A DNA stretch of 12,156 bases from an uncultured Lachnospiraceae bacterium. Lineage in GTDB: Bacteria; Bacillota_A; Clostridia; Lachnospirales; Lachnospiraceae. Within the stretch, counting starts at the first letter, position 1. Each line of letters opens with the position of its first letter. Positions 1-7,485 of the stretch are shown here, in pieces. The DNA lies in assembly GCA_947175285.1 (NCBI GenBank), contig CAMWMM010000094.1, forward strand, positions 1-12,156. Direction: 5' to 3'. The notes beneath the pieces were generated by a model. The model had not been told where the DNA came from, did not search any database, and was given only the letters and a program-made list of their open reading frames with translations. The position numbers and the translations under genes are program-made.

Positions 1-208
1 GTCTCTGGACACGGTTCGCGGGGGTATTGTAGATACAGATACCCACTATAATGGCGATGAGCGCCACTGCTGCCGCAATAATAAAGGGCTGCGCCTTTTT
101 CTTTTTATTTTGAGAATCTGATGCCTCCTGTCCGCTTTCCTGTACGGGCTGTGACATCTGCACATTCTCTGCTTCCTGCTCTGTTATGTTTGTCGTTTCT
201 TCGTTCAT
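1..208 (-). CDS. Single-pass membrane protein, N-terminal part, possibly TPR protein (partial, runs off window)
   Basis: The first 69 codons of a gene that continues beyond position 1. The start ATG at 208 follows an AAAGGAG ribosome binding site about 11 bases upstream, 38 bases after the VWA gene stops. Residues 1-34 are polar and rich in Glu, Gln, Ser and Thr, followed by a KKKK stop-transfer patch (about 35-38) and one hydrophobic segment (about 41-60). The visible part ends NTPANRVQR. There is no signal peptide, so the tail should be cytosolic and the missing bulk of the protein outside. From memory, Lachnospiraceae membrane proteins with this layout, including the NTP-x-NR segment just after the membrane helix, often continue into tetratricopeptide repeats. 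That is inference, since no repeat is inside the window. Reading direction and spacing make it the probable next gene of the operon. Confidence 0.72.
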   Translation of the reverse strand, partial: MNEETTNITEQEAENVQMSQPVQESGQEASDSQNKKKKAQPFIIAAAVALIAIIVGICIYNTPANRVQR

Positions 209-246
209 TGGTTCAGTTTCTCCTTTATCTTTGGAATTTCTATTCT

Positions 247-1818
247 TTATCTGGCTTTCTCAATCTCCACTGTCATTTTCAGATTCCCCATCTGCAGGGC
301 AGCGCCTGATGTAAACTCTGCATAATCATCTATCTGCCGTCCGTTTAAGAACGTTTTATTAGAAGAATTCAAGTCTTTTACATAAAATCTGTCGCCCCGT
401 TTACAGATTTCACAATGCTTTGCCGAAACAGTGGATTCATAATTCAAAACAATATTTACACCTTCCTGATACTTTCTTCCTATCACAATTTTATCTGATA
501 TCGGATATCTGAAAACCTTGGAGGAATCATTGCTGTCCCGCAGAACAATAATGTCGTCTGCACGATCCCTGGCATCTAAAAATACGGTCGCGCCTTCATC
601 TTCCGGTTCTTCTTCTATCCCGCTTCCTATCATTATAGTACCTATATCTTCTACCTTCGGTATCACTTCACTCTGCTTCTTTTTTTCTTTTCCCTTTTTC
701 TTACGAAGATTGACAATCACAAGAACAACCAATGCTATTACAATAACAATGCCTGCGCAAACCGAAACCATATCTATCGAAGATTCCTCCGGCTGCGGCT
801 CAATCACTTCAGGTTCCTGTATGGGAGTTTCCTCGATAACAGGTTCTTCTTCCGGTTCTTCTTCGATAACGGGCTCTTCTTCCGCAACAGGTTCTTCTTC
901 CTCTTGCACTTCTTCTACTTCTTCCCTGAGTCCAAACGGCATAGACAGTTCATCGGAAACCTCTATTGTTCCGTACTCTCCCTCAAATGTAAGCAATATA
1001 TTTTTTGTGCTGCCGTCTCTTAATTCATCCGGCACTTTTATCTCTACACAGGTGATTGACTCACAAAGCGACTGTACAATTTCTTCATATTCCTCGTAAT
1101 CATCAAGAAGGAAATAGTCCGCATTCGTCGCTCTTGATATGGCAAAAAGGTTCTTTAGCTGTTCGTCATTGTCTTTATATTTGCATCCAAGCGCGTAAAC
1201 CGGGTATGGATTTTTCTTCAAATAAGCGGATAGTTCTTCTTTGGTATAGCCGATTTCCTTATTATCCACACCATCTGTTATGACGATAAAGCGTGTATAT
1301 TCCGTTTTCTGTTCCAGTTTCTGCAGTTCGTCATAAAGCACATCCGTCAGATAGGTATCCTTATCTTCGTTTGTGATACTGTCAAGCGCTTCTTTTATTT
1401 TTGTAGCATCTGTTTCATTCTCGACAAGATATTGAATATCCGTTCCATAAACAGCAAGGCTGATTTTCTCATCTTCCGCTTTATTATCGAGAAACTGCCC
1501 TATAATCTCTTTACTCTTTGCAAAGTTATCTTTTGTTACGGAAAGAGAATTATCAACTAAAATAATGGTGTGTCCGGAAACCGGCGCATCCATATCGACA
1601 ATTTCTATCGCTTCTCTTCCTATCTGTCCGCTTACCGTTTCATAGTTTCCCAATCCGTTAAGAAAAAGGCAGATATTTCCCTCTTTTAGTATGGCCTGTA
1701 AAATAACCGCCTTGCCTTCTGCATACACATTCCGGAATGAAGCTGTAAAAAACAAACTCATACAGAAAATAGCGACAGCCATCCGCTTTATACTTTTACA
1801 GAATTTTTTAATTTTCAT
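247..1818 (-). CDS. VWA-domain protein with signal peptide, one membrane helix and cytosolic FHA domain
   Basis: 523 residues, start ATG with an AAAGGAA ribosome binding site 11 bases upstream. Order: a signal peptide with cleavage likely after VYA (residue 33); a von Willebrand A domain (about 84-250) with a complete MIDAS start D89-x-S91-x-S93 and TDG at 181-183; a very acidic Glu/Pro linker (about 298-346); a membrane helix (about 350-370) followed by a Lys-rich stop-transfer patch; then an FHA domain (about 440-515) with IGR (446-448), S465/H468 and an N-x-S-S-N strand (484-487). The canonical Arg of the S-R-x-H motif is Ala here (S465-A-K-H468), so phosphothreonine binding may be altered. 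The protein thus joins an outside metal-dependent adhesion-type fold to an inside phosphopeptide reader. VWA proteins occur in several Gram-positive pili. Its place 35 bases behind another FHA gene at the end of a Tad cluster suggests a regulated assembly or adhesin role, which is inference. Confidence 0.88.
   Translation of the reverse strand: MKIKKFCKSIKRMAVAIFCMSLFFTASFRNVYAEGKAVILQAILKEGNICLFLNGLGNYETVSGQIGREAIEIVDMDAPVSGHTIILVDNSLSVTKDNFAKSKEIIGQFLDNKAEDEKISLAVYGTDIQYLVENETDATKIKEALDSITNEDKDTYLTDVLYDELQKLEQKTEYTRFIVITDGVDNKEIGYTKEELSAYLKKNPYPVYALGCKYKDNDEQLKNLFAISRATNADYFLLDDYEEYEEIVQSLCESITCVEIKVPDELRDGSTKNILLTFEGEYGTIEVSDELSMPFGLREEVEEVQEEEEPVAEEEPVIEEEPEEEPVIEETPIQEPEVIEPQPEESSIDMVSVCAGIVIVIALVVLVIVNLRKKKGKEKKKQSEVIPKVEDIGTIMIGSGIEEEPEDEGATVFLDARDRADDIIVLRDSNDSSKVFRYPISDKIVIGRKYQEGVNIVLNYESTVSAKHCEICKRGDRFYVKDLNSSNKTFLNGRQIDDYAEFTSGAALQMGNLKMTVEIEKAR
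799..927 (-). repeat. Acidic Glu-Pro-Val degenerate repeat in VWA-FHA linker
   Basis: Residues about 298-340 of the VWA protein form imperfect short repeats of the type EEEPV/EEEPVIEE. At the DNA level this shows as recurring GGTTCTTCTTC-like units on the plus strand. It looks like an extended, highly negative spacer that carries the VWA domain away from the membrane helix. Such repeats can vary in copy number between strains. Confidence 0.7.
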
Positions 1819-1853
1819 GCTTTATCACATTCCTTTCCCACTATCCCATTTTG

Positions 1854-3071
1854 TCAGTCCATTTGAAAAATATATTTTTCATTCGCAAACTGTATCCCGG
1901 TGCCGTCCTCTAACTTGTAGGGCTCCATTGCGCGTAGTTTTTCCCCGCTTGCACAAGTTCCGTTTGTAGAGCCCGAATCAACTATGTACCAATAGTCACC
2001 CTCCTTAAAAATCCGTGCATGATTCCTGCTGACGGCTTTATTATTCTGTATTACAATATCTGCCTGCGCACCGGAACCAATCGTATAACTATTTTGCATC
2101 AGGGGATATTCCATACCACCGCCCGCTTTTTTTAACACCGGGATATGTGCAGTATCTACCATAACTGTCATATCCCCCCGATCCAGGTCATTAATGATTT
2201 CTTTGGGCGGTACTGCAGCCTCCGGTCTTGTGGGCGCACTCTGCATCATTTCCGAGAGTATATCATTTTCCGTTTTCTCTTTATTCCTGCCTATTGCAAA
2301 TGAAATATGCTTTTTCTCTTTCTTCTCTTTTTTTTCTTTCTTCACTTTTCCGCCTAATCCCGCGCTTCCGAAAATGTTTTCCAAAGAATCCTCGGAAGAT
2401 TTCCCGCCAGACGCATCTTCCACACTGGCATCTTCCGCCTCAGGCGCTTTTTCAAATGCCTGCGCAGGCGCTTTCGTATACGTTTTCGCCGCTGTCTGCA
2501 TGGGCGCTTCCGGTTCGATATCTTCCGGCATTGATTCTTCACCGCTCACGATTCTGAGCCATTTTTTCAAATCTTCCATATTTCGGATATCTTTTCTTCC
2601 AAATGCATTCTGCAAGTCAAAAAGATAATGAAAATCTTCATCCCGTGCATATTTCACCTTAGAAACGATAAAGTAGACCAAATCCAGCAGGCTTCCCTGC
2701 ATACTAGCAGCAATTGGAATGTAAGCTGCTTTGCACTGATTGTCTTTTACAAGCAAAAATTGAGAATTTATCTCAATGTTGTTTTTTTCTAATAAATAGG
2801 CGTCCGTTTCTTCCCCTATAATGATGATGCTTTCTATCAGTCGCATTACATCTTTGCGGTACTGCGCCTTTAAACACCATTCTTCCAGTGTTTCTCCCAT
2901 TTCGGCTTCATAACGGAAATATTGTCTTTCTCCCTGTTTGACATACTTAAAAGGTAAAAGACCGTCTATCTCGTTTCGTTCTATCATCTTAACCGCCGTC
3001 ATATCGAGCGCTTCTGCCTTTTGTACATCGTATGTAAAATACTTTCTGTCATTTATCATTTCTGTTTTCAT
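1854..3071 (-). CDS. DUF6382-like N-terminal domain + C-terminal FHA protein
   Basis: 405 residues with no signal peptide or membrane helix, so cytosolic. The N-terminal part (about 1-177) resembles the DUF6382 domain that commonly sits with FHA domains in Lachnospiraceae Tad clusters; I assign this from memory of the family, not from a search. Then come an Ala/Glu/Pro-rich linker (about 178-240), a Lys-rich tract (242-254) and a C-terminal FHA domain (about 322-400). The FHA domain has all key residues: G332-S333, S348-R349-x-H351 and S368-T-N-G-T372, which predicts phosphothreonine peptide binding. The start ATG overlaps the stop of the upstream TadE-like gene by one base (TAATG), a sign of coupled translation. 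It is followed after 35 bases by a second FHA gene. Likely role: phosphorylation-dependent adaptor at the cytosolic face of the pilus machine (inference). Confidence 0.87.
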   Translation of the reverse strand: MKTEMINDRKYFTYDVQKAEALDMTAVKMIERNEIDGLLPFKYVKQGERQYFRYEAEMGETLEEWCLKAQYRKDVMRLIESIIIIGEETDAYLLEKNNIEINSQFLLVKDNQCKAAYIPIAASMQGSLLDLVYFIVSKVKYARDEDFHYLFDLQNAFGRKDIRNMEDLKKWLRIVSGEESMPEDIEPEAPMQTAAKTYTKAPAQAFEKAPEAEDASVEDASGGKSSEDSLENIFGSAGLGGKVKKEKKEKKEKKHISFAIGRNKEKTENDILSEMMQSAPTRPEAAVPPKEIINDLDRGDMTVMVDTAHIPVLKKAGGGMEYPLMQNSYTIGSGAQADIVIQNNKAVSRNHARIFKEGDYWYIVDSGSTNGTCASGEKLRAMEPYKLEDGTGIQFANEKYIFQMD

Positions 3072-3625
3072 TAATCATCATCTCCCGTACTCCAAATTCC
3101 ACACTTTACCTGCTGATGCAGTGTTACATGGTCAAATCCGAAAAAGCGAAACGGTAACTGCACATCATATTCTGCTCTTATTACCAGGTCACTTCCCTCT
3201 TTCTTTGTATCAAACTTAATACTATCCACACCGTTTACCAAACCATACTGTTTTAGTATTGCATCGGTGTCCGCGCCTGCCGTACAATCAGGAAAAATTT
3301 CTTTGACGGCACTGTTATAGTTTCCCATAACCCAGTATGCTTTCACCTTGTTATCGTTGGCAAACCAATCCGCGCCCCAGAATGAGGATATCATATTTAA
3401 AACCGATTCCACGGCATCAACAATTACTTCTCCCGTAGTCGGGTCCTCATACTTGAAACTATTAAATGACAACGCTTTTCCGCTTTGAAGCAGTCCATGT
3501 GTCACAAAATTCTGCGCCCGATATATCTGTCCCATATTCATCACAATGAACATCATAAAAAACAGAAACATTGTTAATGTCAGTGTTGCCTCTACGGTCA
3601 AATAGCCGTCTGTTTTCTCTCTCAT
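3071..3625 (-). CDS. TadE-like minor pilin / pseudopilin (second copy)
   Basis: 184 residues from the ATG at 3625. This start is chosen over an in-frame TTG at 3640 because GAGGAA lies 7 bases before the ATG, while nothing convincing precedes the TTG. The N-terminus is MREKTD-G7-YLTVE12 followed by a hydrophobic helix (about 8-32). Gly at -1 and Glu at +5 form the classic type IV prepilin cleavage site, so the prepilin peptidase at 6837-7478 should process it after Gly7. The rest (about 33-184) is an outside domain with Cys114 and Cys175, ending in an acidic GDDD. It shares the MREKTD leader and a Y-x-V...P...FFG-x-D stretch with the TadE-like protein at 6107-6790, so the two look like paralogues. 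It lies 26 bases after the DUF5702 gene and overlaps the FHA gene by one base. Expected role: envelope-side minor subunit supporting Flp pilus assembly. Confidence 0.85.
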   Translation of the reverse strand: MREKTDGYLTVEATLTLTMFLFFMMFIVMNMGQIYRAQNFVTHGLLQSGKALSFNSFKYEDPTTGEVIVDAVESVLNMISSFWGADWFANDNKVKAYWVMGNYNSAVKEIFPDCTAGADTDAILKQYGLVNGVDSIKFDTKKEGSDLVIRAEYDVQLPFRFFGFDHVTLHQQVKCGIWSTGDDD

Positions 3626-3632
3626 CTCTAAA

Positions 3633-3638
3633 TTCCTC
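3633..3638 (-). promoter_or_regulatory. Ribosome binding site deciding the TadE-like start
   Basis: GAGGAA lies 7 bases before the ATG at 3625. The longer reading from TTG at 3640 would place this site inside the coding sequence, so the ATG is preferred. Confidence 0.7.
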
Positions 3639-3651
3639 AATCAGTTTCTTA

Positions 3652-6078
3652 TTAATATCCGCTATAGTGAATATTGTTAATTTCCAGTTTTCCGCTGTTA
3701 AGTCCCGGTACAGCCGGAATCGGCAAAAGCGGCGTATAAGCTGCCTTTGATTCCACTCTGAGATAGGTATACATATCTTCAAGTTGGAAATTCTCTTCAC
3801 TCTGGCGCATCTGCATCTGAATCAGATTCGCACATCGCTCATACATTTTGTCTCCGGGTACGAAAATAAGAAGCAGGAAAAGCAGGTGTTCTTCATAATC
3901 CCATTTTGACAAACCATCAACATATCCCTCATCATCGCCACCGCCGGCGCCGTTATTTATCAGATCCGTAATTTTCTCACCCCACTGGTCTACATTAGCC
4001 AGATCAAGGTATCTTTCTGTTTTAATGATTTCGACACTGTCTCCTTTTAACAAGAGCACCATATCACATATGGCTTCACAGAAAATTAATACAACGACAA
4101 TAAAAATTGCTATTATCCAGCCAAAAACAGGTATTTCGCACAACGCCTTGACCAAATCCATTAGTTCTTTATCCGTAAGAATCGCCGGCAGATTACATAG
4201 CAGCCTCATCATCAGCATTTCAATGAAAGTCTGTGTTTTATTAAGCTGCTCCACCTTATGTCCGCCCAAAACATATTCTGCATTTGCACGTACAAAAACA
4301 TCACTGCTGCCCTCATAATCCTGAAAACTGCTGCCGTTTAGTCTGGTATCTTCCTCCATATCAGTCGTCCAGTTGCTGAACATACCGATTGAGTACATGG
4401 CAGGATTAAACTTCTGGTATAGGATTCGCTCTAATAAATTACCCATAACTACTTTAATGAATACAGATATCAAATTAGTCAAATCCGCAATAAATTGTAT
4501 CAATGTATCCGTGATATTCTTCAAACTGCTGATAATATGGCGTATATCTCCTGCAGTGAAATTGCCGCACGCCTCACGGAATGTCTTCCCGCTTTCCTGT
4601 ACGCTTGCCATGGCATTTTCAAGTTCCGCATATTGACTCGCATCATCATCTGGATTAAGCGTATTCATATTAAAGTTCGTATATTCCGCAATCTCTGCCG
4701 CCGCAGCTTTCTGTGCCTCCACCAATGCCAAATCGCTGTCCTCGTAAGGATTTTTCACAGATGTCAGTTCCGTAACATCTGATATTGTATTTCCTCCGAA
4801 AAAATAGTCTAAACCATCGATATCCGCCAATGCTTTCATGGAATCCAGAATGCTTGTAACCTTACTAATCAGACCATCGTCATTATCGTCTTCCTTCGCC
4901 ACTTCTTGTTCCGCTTCCGTAATTGTTTGCTCTGCTGACGCTTCCGCATTTTCAATATCAGACCATTTGCTGAGTTCCACCGCGGAAACCTCTCCAAGGG
5001 TTGCTCCGTCCACATCGTTTAACTGTTCTGAAAGAGTATTCAGCGCCAATTCGGACTCATCCACATCACTTTGTCCATAATTGTTCATCTTACTTTCAAT
5101 CTCGCCAAATTTTTCCTCGGAATCGGTATAGCACTCCTCCATATCACTCATCATCTGCTGTACATTCTCTGAAACGCCTCCGGACATATCTTCTTTAATA
5201 CCGGACACTTTCATCGTGTCAAAAGAATCCTTAAATGTCTTGTAACTTTCATGGAATTCCTCTAACGCCGAAATCAAAGGCGGAATAGCTGTCTGTACCT
5301 GTTTTGCGCAATCTTCAACCGCTGAACACATCTGATGATATCCTTCTTCTGTGTATGGCGGCGGTGTTTCAGTGTATTCTCCACTATTCACTTTATCAAG
5401 TCCATCTTTATATTCTTCCCTTGCGCTTATAGCCTCATTGAGACTGTCAACGCTATTTTGAAACTCTGTATACATATCCCGTAAATCTTTAAACTTATCC
5501 CGGAAATCAGCTAATGCTTCCAATGTGTCAAAAACATAATTCAGTTTACCGGATATACTGTCAACTTTTTCTAAAAACGCTTCAGCCTCGCCTAATTTAT
5601 TGCCAAGTTCCTCTATCTTGTCTTCCAGCGTTTCTTCTATATTAAATATCATATTCAGCGCTTCCGCCGGCGCCCTACATGCGCAAAATTCATTAATCTG
5701 CATCTTCAGCACATCTTCCTGTGCAAGGTCATATAATTTGTCAAAAGTAACGTCACCTTCCGAAACACTAAGCAGCCTGTCAATTCCATTGGTATTTGAC
5801 ATCAGACCGTTCAGGTTTGCCTGAAGGTATCCCATAAATTCATCTTTACCTGTGTCGCTTTCTATTGCAAGCAGTCCAAAATTCTCCCACAATTCCCTGT
5901 CGTATTGAGATAAAACGGAAAATGCTGAATTTTCCTCAATTTCTTTATATAATCTTTCCAGACTTCTATAACGCGCTATTTCTAATAAAGTAGAATTCAA
6001 TGATAGGGCGGCAATCAATACAATGGAAAGCATAACCGTTATTACGCCTCTTTTATTTCTGATAAAAAACGATAACAT
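3652..6078 (-). CDS. Large DUF5702-like / Tad-domain pilus-associated membrane protein
   Basis: 808 residues, start ATG with a strong GGAGG site 7 bases upstream. The N-terminus (RNKRGVITV followed by a hydrophobic helix to about residue 33, then EIARYRSLE) resembles the TadG/Tad-domain start, which usually remains as a membrane anchor. Residue +5 after Gly11 is Met, not Glu, so prepilin cleavage is unlikely. Residues about 40-520 are acidic and mostly helical with long heptad-like stretches (for example about 140-220 and 290-360), suggesting coiled coils outside the membrane. A hydrophobic amphipathic stretch at about 527-548 and a clear membrane helix at about 650-677 follow. The C-terminal 130 residues contain a Leu-rich HLLFLLLIF segment that I recall as typical of DUF5702. 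It sits between two TadE-like genes, as expected for a TadG-like component. No biochemical function is known to me. Family assignment is from memory. Confidence 0.85.
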   Translation of the reverse strand: MLSFFIRNKRGVITVMLSIVLIAALSLNSTLLEIARYRSLERLYKEIEENSAFSVLSQYDRELWENFGLLAIESDTGKDEFMGYLQANLNGLMSNTNGIDRLLSVSEGDVTFDKLYDLAQEDVLKMQINEFCACRAPAEALNMIFNIEETLEDKIEELGNKLGEAEAFLEKVDSISGKLNYVFDTLEALADFRDKFKDLRDMYTEFQNSVDSLNEAISAREEYKDGLDKVNSGEYTETPPPYTEEGYHQMCSAVEDCAKQVQTAIPPLISALEEFHESYKTFKDSFDTMKVSGIKEDMSGGVSENVQQMMSDMEECYTDSEEKFGEIESKMNNYGQSDVDESELALNTLSEQLNDVDGATLGEVSAVELSKWSDIENAEASAEQTITEAEQEVAKEDDNDDGLISKVTSILDSMKALADIDGLDYFFGGNTISDVTELTSVKNPYEDSDLALVEAQKAAAAEIAEYTNFNMNTLNPDDDASQYAELENAMASVQESGKTFREACGNFTAGDIRHIISSLKNITDTLIQFIADLTNLISVFIKVVMGNLLERILYQKFNPAMYSIGMFSNWTTDMEEDTRLNGSSFQDYEGSSDVFVRANAEYVLGGHKVEQLNKTQTFIEMLMMRLLCNLPAILTDKELMDLVKALCEIPVFGWIIAIFIVVVLIFCEAICDMVLLLKGDSVEIIKTERYLDLANVDQWGEKITDLINNGAGGGDDEGYVDGLSKWDYEEHLLFLLLIFVPGDKMYERCANLIQMQMRQSEENFQLEDMYTYLRVESKAAYTPLLPIPAVPGLNSGKLEINNIHYSGY

Positions 6079-6106
6079 CTCTAATCCTCCATATCCTTCC
6101 GTTTTT

Positions 6107-6790
6107 TCAGCCGTCCATTGCCGTAACGATTCTGTTAATTAACTCCAAAGTCTCGTCCATAGTTTCCCCAATACTTTTCGACGGAAGCAGTCTGTGATTT
6201 ATCTCCCGCGCAAAGGATACCGCATTTATCTGATGAATGACATCATAGCAGACTGCCGTTCCTTTCGCTTTCACCGTATATGTCGGGTCCAGTCCAAAAA
6301 AAGAAACCGGATTCATGATAAATACCGGATATTCTCTCTGAATCGTGACTGTCAGTACGTTTATTCCATGTCCGCTTTTTCCGCACTCTACCACAACATC
6401 ATCAAAATTCATCTTCCTAGCTTTGTCAGCCGGATTAAATTCCGTATGCGATATGAGATAGCTTGCATACCACTTTCCTTTTTCCTCTGCTGACGTATTA
6501 ATCTTTAATCTGAGTCCATTCGTATCCAGATAACGGTATATATTTCTTCCCTTAAAATATCCGGAATTGGTATAAGCATAAAAAGGTTCTTTCCCGACAC
6601 AACCGTAAACTTCCGCAACACCGCTTGCCGCTTCATTCGCCACAGCCGTCGCAACCAGCCGGTTATGATAGACAACGCTTACATTCACGGAAAAAAAAAT
6701 AATTAAAATAGCAATTACGACTACAAAAGTTGCCTCTACCACAACAACTCCGCTTTCTCTATCTGTTTTTTCACGCATATTATTTATCAT
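6107..6790 (-). CDS. TadE-like minor pilin / pseudopilin (first copy)
   Basis: 227 residues. The N-terminus MINNMREKTDRESG14-VVVVE19 is followed by a hydrophobic helix (about 15-41), giving a textbook prepilin site: Gly at -1, Glu at +5. Cleavage by the neighbouring prepilin peptidase is expected. The outside domain has Cys64, Cys136 and Cys181, and a Y-P-V...P...FFG-L-D segment (about 154-168) also found in the second TadE-like protein. The start ATG at 6790 has only a weak AGGG seven bases upstream; an in-frame ATG at 6778 has no binding site, so the longer form is kept. It follows the prepilin peptidase gene by 46 bases and precedes the DUF5702 gene by 28. The coding strand has a run of nine T at 6699-6691 inside the membrane helix. 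Role: membrane-anchored minor subunit needed for Flp fibre assembly, by analogy with TadE/TadF. Confidence 0.86.
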   Translation of the reverse strand: MINNMREKTDRESGVVVVEATFVVVIAILIIFFSVNVSVVYHNRLVATAVANEAASGVAEVYGCVGKEPFYAYTNSGYFKGRNIYRYLDTNGLRLKINTSAEEKGKWYASYLISHTEFNPADKARKMNFDDVVVECGKSGHGINVLTVTIQREYPVFIMNPVSFFGLDPTYTVKAKGTAVCYDVIHQINAVSFAREINHRLLPSKSIGETMDETLELINRIVTAMDG

Positions 6791-6836
6791 GCTTAAACCC
6801 TGCTCTTTCCCAATCAGTTTTTAACCGCGCGGCTCA

Positions 6837-7478
6837 TTACAGCAGCATATAAAAAACTAAATAACATCCAATATAAACAAACGGCGCAAACGGCAGTTCC
6901 TTTTTTCTCCCCGCTTTCTTAAAAAGAAGTAAGAAGATACCTACTGACGCCGCAGCCAATGCACTGTAGAATAAAATGGAATAGGTATCAAACAATCCCA
7001 CACAATAACCAATCCATGCAAACAGCTTTACATCTCCATATCCGATTCCATGTCTGGTAATAAAAGATAACAACAAAAGAAACAGCAAACCGAACGCAAA
7101 TCCTGCCGCTGCACTTAGAATAGTCTGTTTGAAATCATCAGGATAGGCAATCCACTCCCATAACAACAATATTGTCCGAATTACAAATCCCACTGCTAAT
7201 ATGCTGTTGGGAATCATTTTCTTTTTGAAATCAATGCCTGCCAACATCGACATTATCACATATACTGTCAGGATATTAAGAGTAAAACAGGCGCTGCCAT
7301 GCTGTCTGAGCAGTAACATATTCATACCGACAGTTAAAATACCCATCACAATCACAAGCGCCCATTCTCTTTTTTCTGCCTCTTTTATGGAAAAGACATC
7401 AAATTTTATCCAGATGCTGATTATGACAAGCATCTCTATGATTCCAACTGCAATTCCTAATAAAAGTTCTGATAACAT
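6837..7478 (-). CDS. Type IV prepilin peptidase (A24 family, TadV/CpaA-like)
   Basis: 213 residues, almost entirely hydrophobic with about six membrane helices. The two catalytic aspartates of the A24 family are visible: D83 in GIDFKKKMIPN and D149 in the G-x-G-D motif GYGDVK. It lacks the N-terminal CxxC methyltransferase domain of PilD, which matches the short TadV/CpaA type that cleaves Flp-type prepilins. The ATG at 7478 is 7 bases after the WG-repeat gene, and the stop codon of that gene lies within the ribosome binding stretch (TGAGGA), pointing to coupled translation. Its natural substrates here are the two TadE-like proteins and perhaps the Flp pilin and DUF5702 protein, though those two lack the usual Glu at +5. 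Confidence 0.93.
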   Translation of the reverse strand: MLSELLLGIAVGIIEMLVIISIWIKFDVFSIKEAEKREWALVIVMGILTVGMNMLLLRQHGSACFTLNILTVYVIMSMLAGIDFKKKMIPNSILAVGFVIRTILLLWEWIAYPDDFKQTILSAAAGFAFGLLFLLLLSFITRHGIGYGDVKLFAWIGYCVGLFDTYSILFYSALAAASVGIFLLLFKKAGRKKELPFAPFVYIGCYLVFYMLL

Positions 7479-7485
7479 TTTATCC

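Noticed and set aside
518..1099. Plus-strand Ser-rich reading frame of 193 codons
   Set aside because: It is the antisense shadow of the VWA-FHA gene; its Ser runs mirror the Glu-rich linker (GAA/GAG read backwards as TTC/CTC frames). No ribosome binding site or family resemblance.
2194..2628. Plus-strand Phe/Ser-rich reading frame of 144 codons
   Set aside because: Antisense shadow of the Lys-rich and Ala/Glu-rich linker of the DUF6382-FHA gene; low-complexity composition explains its length.
3462..3800. Minus-strand frame of 112 codons spanning the DUF5702/TadE-like junction
   Set aside because: It overlaps two well-supported genes in another frame, lacks a membrane or family signature, and has no convincing start.
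6825..6832. CCGCGCGG palindrome four bases after the prepilin peptidase stop
   Set aside because: Too short to form a stable hairpin once a loop is allowed (about four pairs) and no T-run follows, so not a terminator; no known binding site recognised.
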